Shown here one piece after another: positions 26,076 to 35,453 of a DNA stretch of 64,000 nt. Each line of letters starts with the position of its first letter. Position 1 is the first letter of the stretch. The DNA comes from Streptomyces sp. TLI_105 (GTDB lineage: Bacteria > Actinomycetota > Actinomycetes > Streptomycetales > Streptomycetaceae), in assembly GCF_900105415.1 (NCBI RefSeq), contig NZ_FNSM01000001.1:2170001-2234000 (forward strand), in the 5' to 3' direction. Position numbers and translations under genes: made by a program. Below the pieces are notes generated by a model. The model ran no database searches. It was not told where the DNA came from and was given only the letters and a program-made list of their open reading frames with translations.

Positions 26076-27629
26076 GTGACAACTTCTCCGGTGAACACAC
26101 AGATCAAGGACGCGCCAGCTCGCGCCGGAGGTCGGCCGGGCATCGCCTTGACCGTCATCGCCGCCTGCCAGCTGATGGTCGTCCTCGACGCCACCATCGT
26201 GAACATCGCGCTGCCGCACATCCAGGACGCGCTCTCCTTCTCGACCACCGACCTGTCGTGGGTGCTCAGCGCCTACACGCTCACCTTCGGCGGCCTCCTG
26301 CTCCTCGGCGGACGCGCCGGCGACATCCTGGGCCGTCGCCGGGTGTTCATGGCCGGCATCCTGCTCTTCACGTTCGCCTCGCTGCTCGGCGGCTTCGCCC
26401 AGGAGCCCTGGCAGCTGCTCGCTGCACGGGCCCTGCAGGGCGTGGGCGGCGCGATCGCCTCGCCGACCTCGCTGGCGCTGATCACCACGACGTTCCCCGA
26501 AGGGCCGGAGCGCAACCGGGCGTTCGGCGTGTTCGCCGCGGTCTCGGCCGGCGGGGGCGCGATCGGCCTGCTCGCCGGCGGAGCGCTCACCGAGTGGCTC
26601 GACTGGCGCTGGGTCTTCTTCGTCAACGTGCCGATCGGCCTGCTGATCGCCTTCCTCGCCCCGCGCTACATCGCGGAATCCGAGCGCCACCCGGGCCGGT
26701 TCGACATCGCGGGTGCGACGACGTCGACGCTCGGCATGGCCGCGCTGGTCTACGGGTTCATCCGGGCTTCCGAGCAGGGGTGGAAGGACGGGCTGACCAT
26801 CGGTTCCTTCGCTGCGGCGGTGGTCCTGCTGGTGGCGTTCGCCGTGGTGGAGTCGCGGGCCAAGGAACCGATCACGCCGCTGCGCATGTTCGCGGACCGC
26901 AACCGCTCGGGCACGTACGTCATCATGCTCAGCCTGTCGGCCGCCATGTTCGGCATGTTCTTCTTCATCGTGCTGTGGGTGCAGAACGTCCTGGGCTACA
27001 GCCCGGTCCAGTCCGGACTGGCCTTCCTGCCGGTGACCGTCGCGATCGGCGTCGGCGCGGGGGTCGCCCAGCGATTCCTGCCGGTCCTCGGCCCGAAGCC
27101 GTTCATGGTGACGGGCGCGGCGCTCACCGGCGTGGGTCTCCTCTGGTTGACGTTCATCTCGTCGGACAGCAGTTACGTCACCGGGGTACTCGGCCCGATG
27201 GTCGTGTTCGGCTGCGGCATGGGCCTCAACTTCGTGACGCTCACGCTCACGGCCGTCTCCGGAGTGGCCCAGCACGAGGCGGGCGCCGCATCGGGTCTGC
27301 TCAACGCCACCCAGCAGGTCGGTGGCTCGCTCGGCCTCTCCATCCTCGTCACCGTCTTCGGCACGGCGAGCCGCGAGGAGGGCGAGAGGCAGCTGCCGGA
27401 CTTCCTCGCGCACTCGACGCCCGAGCAGCAGGCGGAGGCGCTGAAGGCGAAGGAGCTGCCCGCGCCCTGGGGCCACGAGGTACTGACCTCCGGCATCTCC
27501 TCGGCCTTCACGGCCGCCGTCGGCATGGTGCTGATCGCGCTGGTCACGGCCGTCCTGGTGATCCGGGTCCGCAAGAGCGACCTGGAAGCACTGAGCGGCC
27601 GCGCCGAGGCGGCGGGGCCGGTGGCCTGA
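26076..27629 (+). CDS. EmrB/QacA-family 14-helix MFS drug exporter
   Basis: 517 residues with about 14 membrane helices. DHA2-family landmarks are LDATIVNIALPHIQ in helix 1 (motif D1), GGRAGDILGRRRVF (motif A, loop 2-3), and LLAARALQGVGGAIASPTSL with GWRWVFFVNVPIG-like DWRWVFFVNVPIGL. It likely exports lipophilic toxic compounds using the proton gradient. The GTG at 26076 follows GGGGGA by 8 nt. Regulation is by the divergent TetR through two operators. A hairpin terminator follows at 27637. Confidence 0.92.
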   Translation: MTTSPVNTQIKDAPARAGGRPGIALTVIAACQLMVVLDATIVNIALPHIQDALSFSTTDLSWVLSAYTLTFGGLLLLGGRAGDILGRRRVFMAGILLFTFASLLGGFAQEPWQLLAARALQGVGGAIASPTSLALITTTFPEGPERNRAFGVFAAVSAGGGAIGLLAGGALTEWLDWRWVFFVNVPIGLLIAFLAPRYIAESERHPGRFDIAGATTSTLGMAALVYGFIRASEQGWKDGLTIGSFAAAVVLLVAFAVVESRAKEPITPLRMFADRNRSGTYVIMLSLSAAMFGMFFFIVLWVQNVLGYSPVQSGLAFLPVTVAIGVGAGVAQRFLPVLGPKPFMVTGAALTGVGLLWLTFISSDSSYVTGVLGPMVVFGCGMGLNFVTLTLTAVSGVAQHEAGAASGLLNATQQVGGSLGLSILVTVFGTASREEGERQLPDFLAHSTPEQQAEALKAKELPAPWGHEVLTSGISSAFTAAVGMVLIALVTAVLVIRVRKSDLEALSGRAEAAGPVA

Positions 27630-27636
27630 TCACCCA

Positions 27637-27672
27637 CCGATGTCCCCGGCCCCGAGCGGGACCGGGGACATC
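27637..27672. terminator. Terminator hairpin between convergent genes
   Basis: A 16-bp stem with one mismatch (27637-27652 with 27657-27672) and a 4-nt loop, 8 bp after the MFS stop. Confidence 0.8.
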
Positions 27673-27764
27673 GAGCCGTCGCCGGCCGTGAGGACACCGA
27701 GCCGTTTCCGGCCGTGCGCCGTGGGCACATCGGCCGGTCTCAGGCCGTCCGGCTCCCCGCCGCC

Positions 27765-28673
27765 TCAGGCCGCCCCCTCCGGGACCCACCCCGGGAGGTC
27801 CTCGGTCTGCCGGAGCCAGTCCTCCGGCGGCGCGCCGGCCGCGGTGGAGGCGACCACTCCGCCGGCGATGGCGCAGGTCGTGTCGACGTCGCCGCCGACC
27901 TGCGCGGTCGTCCAGAACACCCGCTCGAAGTCACCGAGCCCGCGTGCTGCCGACCAGAGCGCGAAGGGGACCGTGTCATGGGCACTCGTCCGGCGGCCGC
28001 TGCCGAGGACCGCGGCGACCGTGCCGGGGTCGCCGTAGTCGAGCATGTCGCGGGCCCTGCGCAGGCCCGCCCCGACCGCGCTGCGCGGCACCAGGGCGAT
28101 GACCCCGTCGAGCAGCGCCTCGGGCGTGGGCGGTCCGGCGGGGTCGGCGGCGATCGCGGCCGCGGCGGCGACGGCCATGGCGCCCACCACGGCCTCCCGG
28201 TGCTGGTGGGTCGTGTACGCGGAGATCTCGGCCTGGTGCGTCGCCTGCTCGGGGTCGTCGGCGTACCAGGCGCCCAGCGGGGCGATCCGCATCGCGGCGC
28301 CGTTGCCCCAGGATCCCTGTCCGTTGAAGAGCGCGGCGGCCAGCTCGCGCCAGTCGCCCCCCTCACGGATGAGCCGGAGCATCCGGTTGACGGCAGGGCC
28401 GTAGCCTCGGTCGAAGTCGTGGTGCTCCGCGAAGGACCGGGCCAGGGCGTCCTGGTCGATGCGGTCGTGGTGGACGAGGACGGCCAGGACGGAGCAGGCC
28501 ATCTCGGTGTCGTCGGTCCACTGCCAGGGGCCGGCGGGGAGCTCGCGCCGCTTCAGCAGGGGGTAGTGGGAGGGTACGAAGAACTGGGAGCCCAGGGCGT
28601 CTCCCACGGACAGCCCGCGCAGGCTGGCCAGGGCGCGGTCGAAGCGCCGGTCGAATGAGGAGTCAGCGGTCAT
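27765..28673 (-). CDS. ADP-ribosylglycohydrolase family protein
   Basis: 302 residues, an all-helical ARH fold. The metal-binding motifs are present: WTDDTEMA near residue 53 and GGDVDTTCAIAGG near residue 260. SWGNGAAMRIAPLG in the middle is also typical. Members remove ADP-ribose from arginine residues, from dinitrogenase reductase, or act on related ADP-ribosyl compounds; the target here is unknown. It is followed by the histidine phosphatase gene upstream on the same strand with a 12-bp gap, so the two are probably cotranscribed. Confidence 0.88.
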   Translation of the reverse strand: MTADSSFDRRFDRALASLRGLSVGDALGSQFFVPSHYPLLKRRELPAGPWQWTDDTEMACSVLAVLVHHDRIDQDALARSFAEHHDFDRGYGPAVNRMLRLIREGGDWRELAAALFNGQGSWGNGAAMRIAPLGAWYADDPEQATHQAEISAYTTHQHREAVVGAMAVAAAAAIAADPAGPPTPEALLDGVIALVPRSAVGAGLRRARDMLDYGDPGTVAAVLGSGRRTSAHDTVPFALWSAARGLGDFERVFWTTAQVGGDVDTTCAIAGGVVASTAAGAPPEDWLRQTEDLPGWVPEGAA

Positions 28674-28685
28674 CGATCTGCCACT

Positions 28686-29345
28686 CTATCCGGTGGGGCC
28701 GTACGGTTCCGGGGTGCGCCAGCGTTCGAACGGCCTGTCCAGACGGTACCGGCCGTCCTCTCCGAGCAGGAGCGTGCGGGTCTCGGCGTTGCCGGGATTC
28801 GACAGCGACTCGAAGTCCGCGACCGTCCAGTGGAACCAGCGCATGCAGAACAGCCGCATGGTCAGCCCGTGGGTGACGAGCAGGACGTTGGGCGGATGGT
28901 CGGGCGCCTCGAAACTGCGGTACAGGCTCTCCAGGAAGGCGCCGACGCGGTCGTAGACGTCGGCGCCGGACTCGCCCTGGGCGAAGCGGTAGAAGAAGTG
29001 GCCGTACGCGTCCCGGTAGGCCTTCTGCAGGCGCACGTCCTCGCGTTCCTGCCAGTTGCCCCAGTCCTGCTCCCGGAGCCTGGGCTCCTCCCGCACCCGG
29101 ACCTGCTTGGCGGGGAGCCGGAAGGCCCGGAGGGTCTCATGGGTGCGGCGGTACGGCGAGACGTAGACGCTGACCGGTTCCTCGCCGAAGAGCTCCCGCA
29201 GCCGCTCCCCCGTCTCCTCGGCCTGGCGCCGGCCGGTCTCGGTCAGCCTCAGGGCATGATCGGGCTCGCGTTCGTACACCGTGTCATCGACATTGCCCTC
29301 GGACTCTCCGTGCCGTACGAGAACGATGCGCCGCGGTCGTGCCAT
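28686..29345 (-). CDS. Histidine phosphatase (phosphoglycerate mutase-like)
   Basis: 219 residues. The catalytic RHG motif is at the N-terminus (IVLVRHGESEGN, H12), and the second histidine is in VLLVTHGLTMRLF. SPYRRTHETL and LREQDWGNWQ complete the branch-1 histidine phosphatase pattern. The substrate is unknown; candidates are sugar phosphates or small metabolites. It is transcribed first in a pair with the ADP-ribosylglycohydrolase gene, separated by 12 bp. No signal peptide is seen. Confidence 0.9.
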   Translation of the reverse strand: MARPRRIVLVRHGESEGNVDDTVYEREPDHALRLTETGRRQAEETGERLRELFGEEPVSVYVSPYRRTHETLRAFRLPAKQVRVREEPRLREQDWGNWQEREDVRLQKAYRDAYGHFFYRFAQGESGADVYDRVGAFLESLYRSFEAPDHPPNVLLVTHGLTMRLFCMRWFHWTVADFESLSNPGNAETRTLLLGEDGRYRLDRPFERWRTPEPYGPTG

Positions 29346-29438
29346 ACCCCGACCCTAGATCGCCGCTCTCCGGCGGGCTCAGCCGAGGCCTCGCCCGGAG
29401 TCCATCCGAGGGAGGTGCCCCGGGGCGGCGTCGGCGGG

Positions 29439-30044
29439 TCAGACCGTCCAGGAGGATTCGAGCTGCACCACGTCTCCGTTCAGCGCCGCCACGTCGGCCG
29501 CGGTACGGGCCCGCAGTCCGAGCCGCTCCACGCGTTCGACCCGGTACTTTCCGTGCTCGGCGGCGGACTGCCACATCGAGAGCACCAGGAACTCGCTGCC
29601 GGGCGCTTCGCCGAACAGGCCCCGCAGCATGCCGGGAGACCCTGCCATGGCCGGATTCCACACCTTCTCCTGCATGAGCGCGAAGTGCTCGGCACGGTCC
29701 TCGTGGACCCGGCAGTGCGCCACCCGCGCCACGTCGGCATCGGCGAACCGCGGCTCGAAGCCGGTCTTCACGTCGAAGCGGTGGTCGAAGAGCTTGACCT
29801 GGATGTCCTTGAACGTACCCACTTGCGCGGCCGCGAGACGATCGTGCGACCGCGCCATGAACGAGTCGTAGAAGGCCCGGCTCTCCCAGAACGCGAAGAT
29901 GTGGGCGACGTCCGGGCGACCCCGGCTCCACCCGCCGCCCTGTCCCCGGAATCCCGGCTCACCGAGCAGCCCCGCCCATTTCCGCTGCCCCCGCTCGAAC
30001 CCTCGACGGTCCACCACGGTGCAGCGAATCCACTTGACCAGCAC
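29439..30044 (-). CDS. YdbC-like protein (DUF4937 type)
   Basis: 201 residues, apparently two ferredoxin-like halves: VKWIRCTVVDRRGFERGQRK plus HIFAFWESRAFYDSFMARSH, and VARVAHCRVHEDRAEHFALM plus FLVLSMWQSAAEHGKYRVER. The repeat pattern resembles antibiotic-biosynthesis-monooxygenase (ABM)-like stress-response proteins such as Bacillus YdbC. No cofactor motif or signal peptide is visible. Function is unknown. It stands alone between the phosphatase and N-acetyltransferase genes, all minus strand. Confidence 0.72.
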   Translation of the reverse strand: MLVKWIRCTVVDRRGFERGQRKWAGLLGEPGFRGQGGGWSRGRPDVAHIFAFWESRAFYDSFMARSHDRLAAAQVGTFKDIQVKLFDHRFDVKTGFEPRFADADVARVAHCRVHEDRAEHFALMQEKVWNPAMAGSPGMLRGLFGEAPGSEFLVLSMWQSAAEHGKYRVERVERLGLRARTAADVAALNGDVVQLESSWTV

Positions 30045-30086
30045 CGCGCCATCGTACGGGGCCGGAGAGCACCCCGGCAGACCCCG

Positions 30087-30917
30087 TCAGGCTCCCTCCG
30101 CGTGCAGTCGCTCCAGACCCGCGCGCTCCTCGGCGTCCAGTTCGATGCCGAATTCGACCTCCAGGGTCGCGGCCAACTCGTCGGCGGTCACGATCCGCTC
30201 CTCGGCCGATCCGTCCGGGCGCAGGATCGAGAGCGTCGCGCGCAGCAGGGATCTGCCGGCGTCCGCGCCCGGCCGCTGGGCCACGACCTGGCCGAGGAAG
30301 CGCGACTGCGGATGGCTGGAGCTGTAGTGGTTCAGGACGGTGAAGTCACCGGGGTGGTACGCCTGGGGCGAGAACGCGTACAGGTCCTTCCAGCCCTCCG
30401 GCCGCAGCGAGCGCAGCACGTGGATGCCCTCGTCCTCGACGTGGACGCCGAACGTCCAGCCGCCCTGCTCCACGCGTGCGCCGTCCCGCAGCGGCACGGG
30501 CTCCAGCAGTCCCTGCCAGCCGAACCCGACGTCGGCGAGCCACTGTTCGCCTTCGACCGTGACCGCGAGGACCGCGTGGGTGACCGGCGGCAGCGTCGCG
30601 CCCCTCGAGCGGTTGCGCGCGCCGCGGCCGGCCACCTGGAAGCCGATCCGTTCGAGGGCCGCCGCGAAGAGGGAGTTCTGCTCGTAGCAGTAGCCTCCCC
30701 GGCGCCGCTCGACGAGTTTGCCCTGGAGGCTCTTCAGGTCCAGGGGAACCGGCCGCCCGAGGGCGACGTCGAGGTTCTCGAACGGAACGGCCGCGACATG
30801 CGCCCGGTGAAGGGCCGCCAAGGTCCTCGGATCCGGGGCGAGTTCCCCGTCCCGCTCGATGTCGTATCCGATTCGAGCCAGATATGCGTCGAGATCCAGC
30901 TCGTCACCGCTCCACAA
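30087..30917 (-). CDS. Arylamine N-acetyltransferase
   Basis: About 276 residues. The catalytic triad is visible: Cys in RRGGYCYEQN, His in VTHAVLAV and Asp in LADVGFG. PFENLDVALGRPVPLD is also typical. The enzyme moves acetyl from acetyl-CoA to arylamines or hydrazines; in actinomycetes relatives also form amides in ansamycin chemistry, but no such cluster is adjacent. The start is a judgement: TTG 30917 has an ideal GGAG six nt upstream and gives the family length, while in-frame GTG 30959 has no clear ribosome site. Confidence 0.88.
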   Translation of the reverse strand: MWSGDELDLDAYLARIGYDIERDGELAPDPRTLAALHRAHVAAVPFENLDVALGRPVPLDLKSLQGKLVERRRGGYCYEQNSLFAAALERIGFQVAGRGARNRSRGATLPPVTHAVLAVTVEGEQWLADVGFGWQGLLEPVPLRDGARVEQGGWTFGVHVEDEGIHVLRSLRPEGWKDLYAFSPQAYHPGDFTVLNHYSSSHPQSRFLGQVVAQRPGADAGRSLLRATLSILRPDGSAEERIVTADELAATLEVEFGIELDAEERAGLERLHAEGA

Positions 30918-31059
30918 ACCGCTCTCCCCCTCAAGCGCCGGGTCCTCTGTCGTAGGCACATGACACCATGAGGAATCGGCCCATGACCAAGGGCTTTTGA
31001 GCGGGTCGACGGTACGAGGCGAGGCGTGCGCGGGGACGCACGCGGAGAGGGGAAGCACC

Positions 31060-31590
31060 ATGAGCGGACTCAACAAAGGGGTGGGACGCGTCGAGGTCAC
31101 GCTCAAGTGGGACCCCGCCCCGGCCGGCGCGCCGGCCCATGACCTGGATCTCGTCGCCGGGGTCTTCGCCGCGGGCGACCCGCACGGCGCGCCGGTCCAT
31201 CTGGTGCACTTCGGCAGTCGCTCCCCGGACGGCACGATCACGCTCCACCGCGACAGCCGTACGGGCCAGGGATTCGGCTACGACGAGGCCATGACCCTGG
31301 AGCTGGACCGGCTGGACGCGCGGTACGCGCGCGTGGTGGTGGGCGTGGCCATACAACAGGGCGGCGGGCGGCTGACCTTCGGCGACATAGCGAACACGGG
31401 CATACGGGTACGCGAGGGCTACACCGACCTGCTGACCCATGACTTCGCGGACGTCCCCGGGGCCCGTTCGGCGACGGTCGTGGAATTCACCCGTGACGAG
31501 GCGAACGGCTGGTCGTACCACTCGATCACCCGCGGCTTCGACGCCGACCCGCAGACCTTCGGCACGCTCCTGGGCTCCGCGGTGTCCTGA
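31060..31590 (+). CDS. TerD-family stress protein
   Basis: 176 residues. The family signature appears as EVTLKWDPAPAGAPAHDLDL at the start, then GDIANTGIRVREG and a calcium-binding-type DLDLVAGVF and FGYDEAMTLELDRLDA. TerD proteins bind Ca2+ and are linked to tellurite resistance, stress and development in Streptomyces. It is a single gene behind a GAGAGGGGAAG ribosome site. Three imperfect tandem repeats and a perfect hairpin follow its stop. Confidence 0.88.
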   Translation: MSGLNKGVGRVEVTLKWDPAPAGAPAHDLDLVAGVFAAGDPHGAPVHLVHFGSRSPDGTITLHRDSRTGQGFGYDEAMTLELDRLDARYARVVVGVAIQQGGGRLTFGDIANTGIRVREGYTDLLTHDFADVPGARSATVVEFTRDEANGWSYHSITRGFDADPQTFGTLLGSAVS

Positions 31591-31598
31591 CACCCGGC

Positions 31599-31687
31599 GG
31601 CACACGAAAAGGGACACCGAACTCCCTTCGGCACACGCGAAAGGGCGCACCGGACTCCCCTCGGCACGTGCGAAAAGGGCGCCGACC
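31599..31687. repeat. Three imperfect 31-33 bp tandem repeats after terD
   Basis: Units start at 31599, 31630 and 31663. Each opens with GGCACRYGCGAAARGG-like sequence and the first two end in ACTCCCYTC. The third runs into the terminator at 31678. They do not code for a recognisable product. Confidence 0.8.
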
Positions 31688-31700
31688 GGTGGTCGGCGCC
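31678..31700. terminator. Terminator between terD and nrdJ
   Basis: A perfect 10-bp stem (31678-31687 with 31691-31700) with a 3-nt loop, between the convergent terD and nrdJ stops. Confidence 0.85.
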
Positions 31701-31759
31701 CCCTCACGGGCGATCCGGTGCGCTCAGCGGCTTCCGCCCCTCAGCGCACCGGGGCGGGG

Positions 31760-34660
31760 TCAGCTGCAGCCGCTGGTCGAGCCGCAGCCCTCGCAGATGT
31801 AGCAGGAGCCGGCGCGCTGCATCTTCGTGCCGCAGGAGAAGCAGAGCGGGGCGTCGGCGCTGATGCCGAGCTGCATCTCGACGAGCTCCGCCGAGGTGTG
31901 CGCCTGCTTCGGGGCCGGGACCTCGGCCTTGACCACCGGGGCCGGGGCGGCGACGGCCTTCAGCTCCTGGGCGCGGGGCGCGGACTGGGCGAGGGCCTCG
32001 ACGTCGACGTCCTCGTCATCGGGCTGCTCGTACGAGCCGGTGTCCAGGTGGCGCTGACGCTCCTCGGCCGAGTGGATGCCGAGGGCGGAGCGGGTCTCGA
32101 AGGGCAGGAAGTCCAGCGCCAGGCGACGGAAGATGTAGTCGACGATCGACTGCGCCATCCGCACGTCCGGGTCGTCCGTCATGCCGGCCGGCTCGAAGCG
32201 CATGTTGGTGAACTTCGAGACGTAGGTCTCGAGCGGGACGCCGTACTGCAGGCCGACGGAGACGGCGATGGAGAAGGCGTCCATCATGCCGGCGAGGGTG
32301 GAGCCCTGCTTGGACATCTTCAGGAAGACCTCGCCGAGACCGTCGTCCGGGTAGGAGTTGGCGGTCATGTAGCCCTCGGCGCCACCGACGGTGAAGGAGG
32401 TGGTGATCCCCGGGCGGCCCTTCGGGAGGCGCTTGCGGACCGGGCGGTACTCGACGACCTTCTCGACGGCCTCGCGGATCGTCGCCTCGGACTTCGCGGT
32501 GACCTGGGCCTTCTCGTCCTCCTTCTTCTTGGCGGAGAGCGGCTGGCCGACCTTGCAGTTGTCGCGGTAGATCGCGAGCGCCTTGACGCCCATCTTCCAG
32601 GCCTCGAAGTAGACCTCCTCGACGTCCTCGACCGTGGCCGTCTCCGGCAGGTTCACGGTCTTGGAGAGGGCGCCCGAGATCCACGGCTGGATGGCGGCCA
32701 TCATGCGGACGTGGCCCATCGCGGAGATGGAGCGCTCGCCCATGGCGCAGTCGAAGACCTCGTAGTGCTCGGTCTTCAGGCCGGGGGCGTCGATCACATT
32801 GCCGTGCTCGGCGATGTGGGCGACGATCGCCTCGATCTGCTCCTCCTGGTAGCCCAGGCGGCGCAGGGCCTGCGGGACGGTGCCGTTGACGATCTGCATC
32901 GAGCCGCCGCCGACGAGCTTCTTGAACTTGACCAGGGCGAGGTCGGGCTCGAGGCCGGTGGTGTCGCAGGACATCGCCAGACCGATGGTGCCGGTGGGGG
33001 CGATGACCGAGGCCTGGGCGTTGCGGAAGCCGTTCTTGGCACCGAGGCGGATGACGTCCTGCCAGGCCTCCGTGGCGGCGGCCCAGATCGGCGAGTCCAG
33101 GTCGTCCATGCGGACGGCCTTGGTGTTCTCGTCGGCGTGCTGCCGCATGACGCGCTGGTGCGGCTCGGCGTTGAGGGCGTAGCCGTCGTACGGGCCGACG
33201 ACCGCGGCGAGTTCGGCGGAGCGCTTGTACGAGGTGCCGGTCATCAGGGAGGTGATGGCACCGGCGAGGGCGCGGCCGCCGTCGGAGTCGTACGCGTGGC
33301 CGGTGGCCATCAGCAGGGCGCCGAGGTTGGCGTAGCCGATGCCGAGCTGGCGGTAGGCGCGGGTGTTCTCGCCGATCTTCTGGGTGGGGAAGTCGGCGAA
33401 GCAGATGGAGATGTCCATCGCGGTGATGACGAGCTCGACGACCTTGGCGAAGCGCTCGACCTCGAAGGACTGGTTGCCCTTGCCGTCGTCCTTGAGGAAC
33501 TTCATCAGGTTCAGCGAGGCGAGGTTGCAGGACGTGTTGTCCAGGTGCATGTACTCGCTGCACGGGTTCGAGCCGTTGATGCGGCCGGACTCGGGGCAGG
33601 TGTGCCAGTGGTTGATCGTGTCGTCGTACTGGATGCCCGGGTCGGCGCAGGCCCACGCGGCCTCGGCCATCTTGCGGAAGAGCGCCTTGGCTTCGACCTC
33701 CTCGATGACCTCGCCGGTCATGCGGGCGCGCAGGCCGAACTTCCCGCCGGACTCGACGGCCTTCATGAACTCGTCGTTCACGCGGACGGAGTTGTTGGCG
33801 TTCTGGTACTGGACGGACGTGATGTCGTCGCCGCCCAGGTCCATGTCGAAGCCCGCGTCGCGGAGGGCGCGGATCTTCTCCTCCTCCTTGACCTTGGTCT
33901 CGATGAAGTCCTCGATGTCGGGGTGGTCGACGTCGAGGATGACCATCTTGGCCGCGCGACGGGTGGCGCCGCCCGACTTGATCGTTCCCGCGGAGGCGTC
34001 GGCGCCGCGCATGAAGGAGACCGGGCCGGAGGCGTTGCCGCCGGAGGAGAGCAGCTCCTTGGAGGAGCGGATGCGGGAGAGGTTCAGGCCGGCGCCGGAG
34101 CCGCCCTTGAAGATCATGCCCTCTTCCTTGTACCAGTCGAGGATGGACTCCATGGAGTCGTCGACGGACAGGATGAAGCAGGCGGAGACCTGCTGGGGCT
34201 GGGGCGTGCCGACGTTGAACCAGACCGGCGAGTTGAAGCTGAAGATCTGGTGCAGGAGGGCGTAGGCCAGCTCGTGCTCGAAGATCTCGGCGTCGGCGGG
34301 CGAGGCGAAGTAGCCGTAGTCCTCGCCGGCCTTCGTGTACGTCTTCACGATCCGGTCGATGAGCTGCTTGAGACCGGTCTCGCGCTGCGGGGTGCCGACC
34401 GCACCGCGGAAGTACTTGCTGGTGACGATGTTGACCGCGTTCACCGACCAGAAGTCGGGGAACTCGACGCCGCGCTGCTCGAAGTTGATCGAGCCGTCGC
34501 GCCAGTTGGTCATGACGACGTCCCGGCGCTCCCACGTCACCTCGTCGTACGGATGCACGCCGGGGGTGGTGTGGATGCGCTCGATGCGCAGGCCCTTGCT
34601 CGCCGACTTGGTTCCCTTGGTGCGGGAACCGCGTGCCGGGCCGCTCGCCGTCTCTGTCAT
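31760..34660 (-). CDS. nrdJ: Class II (adenosylcobalamin-dependent) ribonucleotide reductase
   Basis: 966 residues. It reduces ribonucleotides to deoxyribonucleotides using a radical from adenosylcobalamin, independent of oxygen. Visible are FNSPVWFNVG, the active-site NPCSEYMHLDNTSCNLASLNL region and the long barrel. The C-terminal Cys-rich tail has CFSCGTKM and CYICEGCGSTSGCS, which relays reducing equivalents. The ATG at 34660 is preceded by GGGAGG. It lies downstream of nrdR, and in Streptomyces the two are known to be cotranscribed. An unusually strong hairpin lies between them. Confidence 0.96.
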   Translation of the reverse strand: MTETASGPARGSRTKGTKSASKGLRIERIHTTPGVHPYDEVTWERRDVVMTNWRDGSINFEQRGVEFPDFWSVNAVNIVTSKYFRGAVGTPQRETGLKQLIDRIVKTYTKAGEDYGYFASPADAEIFEHELAYALLHQIFSFNSPVWFNVGTPQPQQVSACFILSVDDSMESILDWYKEEGMIFKGGSGAGLNLSRIRSSKELLSSGGNASGPVSFMRGADASAGTIKSGGATRRAAKMVILDVDHPDIEDFIETKVKEEEKIRALRDAGFDMDLGGDDITSVQYQNANNSVRVNDEFMKAVESGGKFGLRARMTGEVIEEVEAKALFRKMAEAAWACADPGIQYDDTINHWHTCPESGRINGSNPCSEYMHLDNTSCNLASLNLMKFLKDDGKGNQSFEVERFAKVVELVITAMDISICFADFPTQKIGENTRAYRQLGIGYANLGALLMATGHAYDSDGGRALAGAITSLMTGTSYKRSAELAAVVGPYDGYALNAEPHQRVMRQHADENTKAVRMDDLDSPIWAAATEAWQDVIRLGAKNGFRNAQASVIAPTGTIGLAMSCDTTGLEPDLALVKFKKLVGGGSMQIVNGTVPQALRRLGYQEEQIEAIVAHIAEHGNVIDAPGLKTEHYEVFDCAMGERSISAMGHVRMMAAIQPWISGALSKTVNLPETATVEDVEEVYFEAWKMGVKALAIYRDNCKVGQPLSAKKKEDEKAQVTAKSEATIREAVEKVVEYRPVRKRLPKGRPGITTSFTVGGAEGYMTANSYPDDGLGEVFLKMSKQGSTLAGMMDAFSIAVSVGLQYGVPLETYVSKFTNMRFEPAGMTDDPDVRMAQSIVDYIFRRLALDFLPFETRSALGIHSAEERQRHLDTGSYEQPDDEDVDVEALAQSAPRAQELKAVAAPAPVVKAEVPAPKQAHTSAELVEMQLGISADAPLCFSCGTKMQRAGSCYICEGCGSTSGCS

Positions 34661-34782
34661 GCCGCCTCCCATATACGGGCAAAACACACTTTGGCACCCA
34701 GATAGTCCCAGGGCACCGTCTTCTGTACGTCGTTCTGTACTGCTGCCACGGGGACCACGACGGGTCGCCCGGGGCACGTCTG

Positions 34783-34826
34783 CCGGGCCGCTCGGCGGCC
34801 GGTCGCCGGGCCGCCGAGCGGCCCGG
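34783..34826 (-). terminator. Strong hairpin between nrdR and nrdJ
   Basis: A perfect 18-bp GC-rich stem (34783-34800 with 34809-34826) and an 8-nt loop, starting 9 bp after the nrdR stop and 123 bp before nrdJ. It may terminate part of the nrdR transcripts or stabilise the upstream message. Confidence 0.7.
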
Positions 34827-34834
34827 ACCGCCGG

Positions 34835-35344
34835 TCAGTCGGCGGCGGTGGCGGGAACGGGGACCTCTGGGGTCGCACCGGTCCCGCGGTTCTCAGCGGG
34901 AGGCCGCACGCGGAGTTCCGCGATGGCGGCCTCGAAGTCTTCGAGGCTGTCGAAAGCCTTGTACACGGACGCGAAGCGCAGGTAGGCGACGAGGTCGAGC
35001 TCCTGCAAGGGGCCGAGGATGGCCAGACCCACGTCGTGGGTGGTCAGCTCGGCGCTCCCGGTGGCGCGCACCGCCTCCTCGACCCGCTGGCCGAGCTTGG
35101 CGAGGGCGTCCTCGGTGACCGGTCGCCCCTGGCACGCCTTGCGCACACCGGAGATGACCTTGGTGCGACTGAAGGGCTCGGTGACGCCGGAACGCTTCAC
35201 CACCATGAGCGAGCACGTCTCCACCGTCGTGAAACGACGGGAGCAGTCGGGGCACTGGCGACGGCGTCGGATCGACGTCCCGTCGTCGGTGGTGCGACTG
35301 TCGACGACGCGGCTGTCGGGGTGCCTGCAGAAGGGGCAGTGCAT
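34835..35344 (-). CDS. nrdR: Transcriptional repressor NrdR
   Basis: 169 residues. The N-terminal zinc ribbon has CPFC (3-6) and CPDC (31-34). An ATP-cone domain follows (about 49-140; [20 protein letters not shown]). NrdR senses ATP versus dATP and represses ribonucleotide reductase genes by binding paired NrdR boxes. The start ATG follows GAGGAGGG. Two NrdR-box-like sequences spaced 31 bp apart lie upstream, consistent with autoregulation of nrdR-nrdJ. Confidence 0.96.
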   Translation of the reverse strand: MHCPFCRHPDSRVVDSRTTDDGTSIRRRRQCPDCSRRFTTVETCSLMVVKRSGVTEPFSRTKVISGVRKACQGRPVTEDALAKLGQRVEEAVRATGSAELTTHDVGLAILGPLQELDLVAYLRFASVYKAFDSLEDFEAAIAELRVRPPAENRGTGATPEVPVPATAAD

Positions 35345-35453
35345 AGGTTTCGACCCTCCTCATGGCACGACTGACGAGCCTCGCCCGGCCCGTCAAGGCC
35401 CCGCGAAGCGACCACCAGCATAGGTGATGCGGGCACCCCCGGCAGACCGGGGA

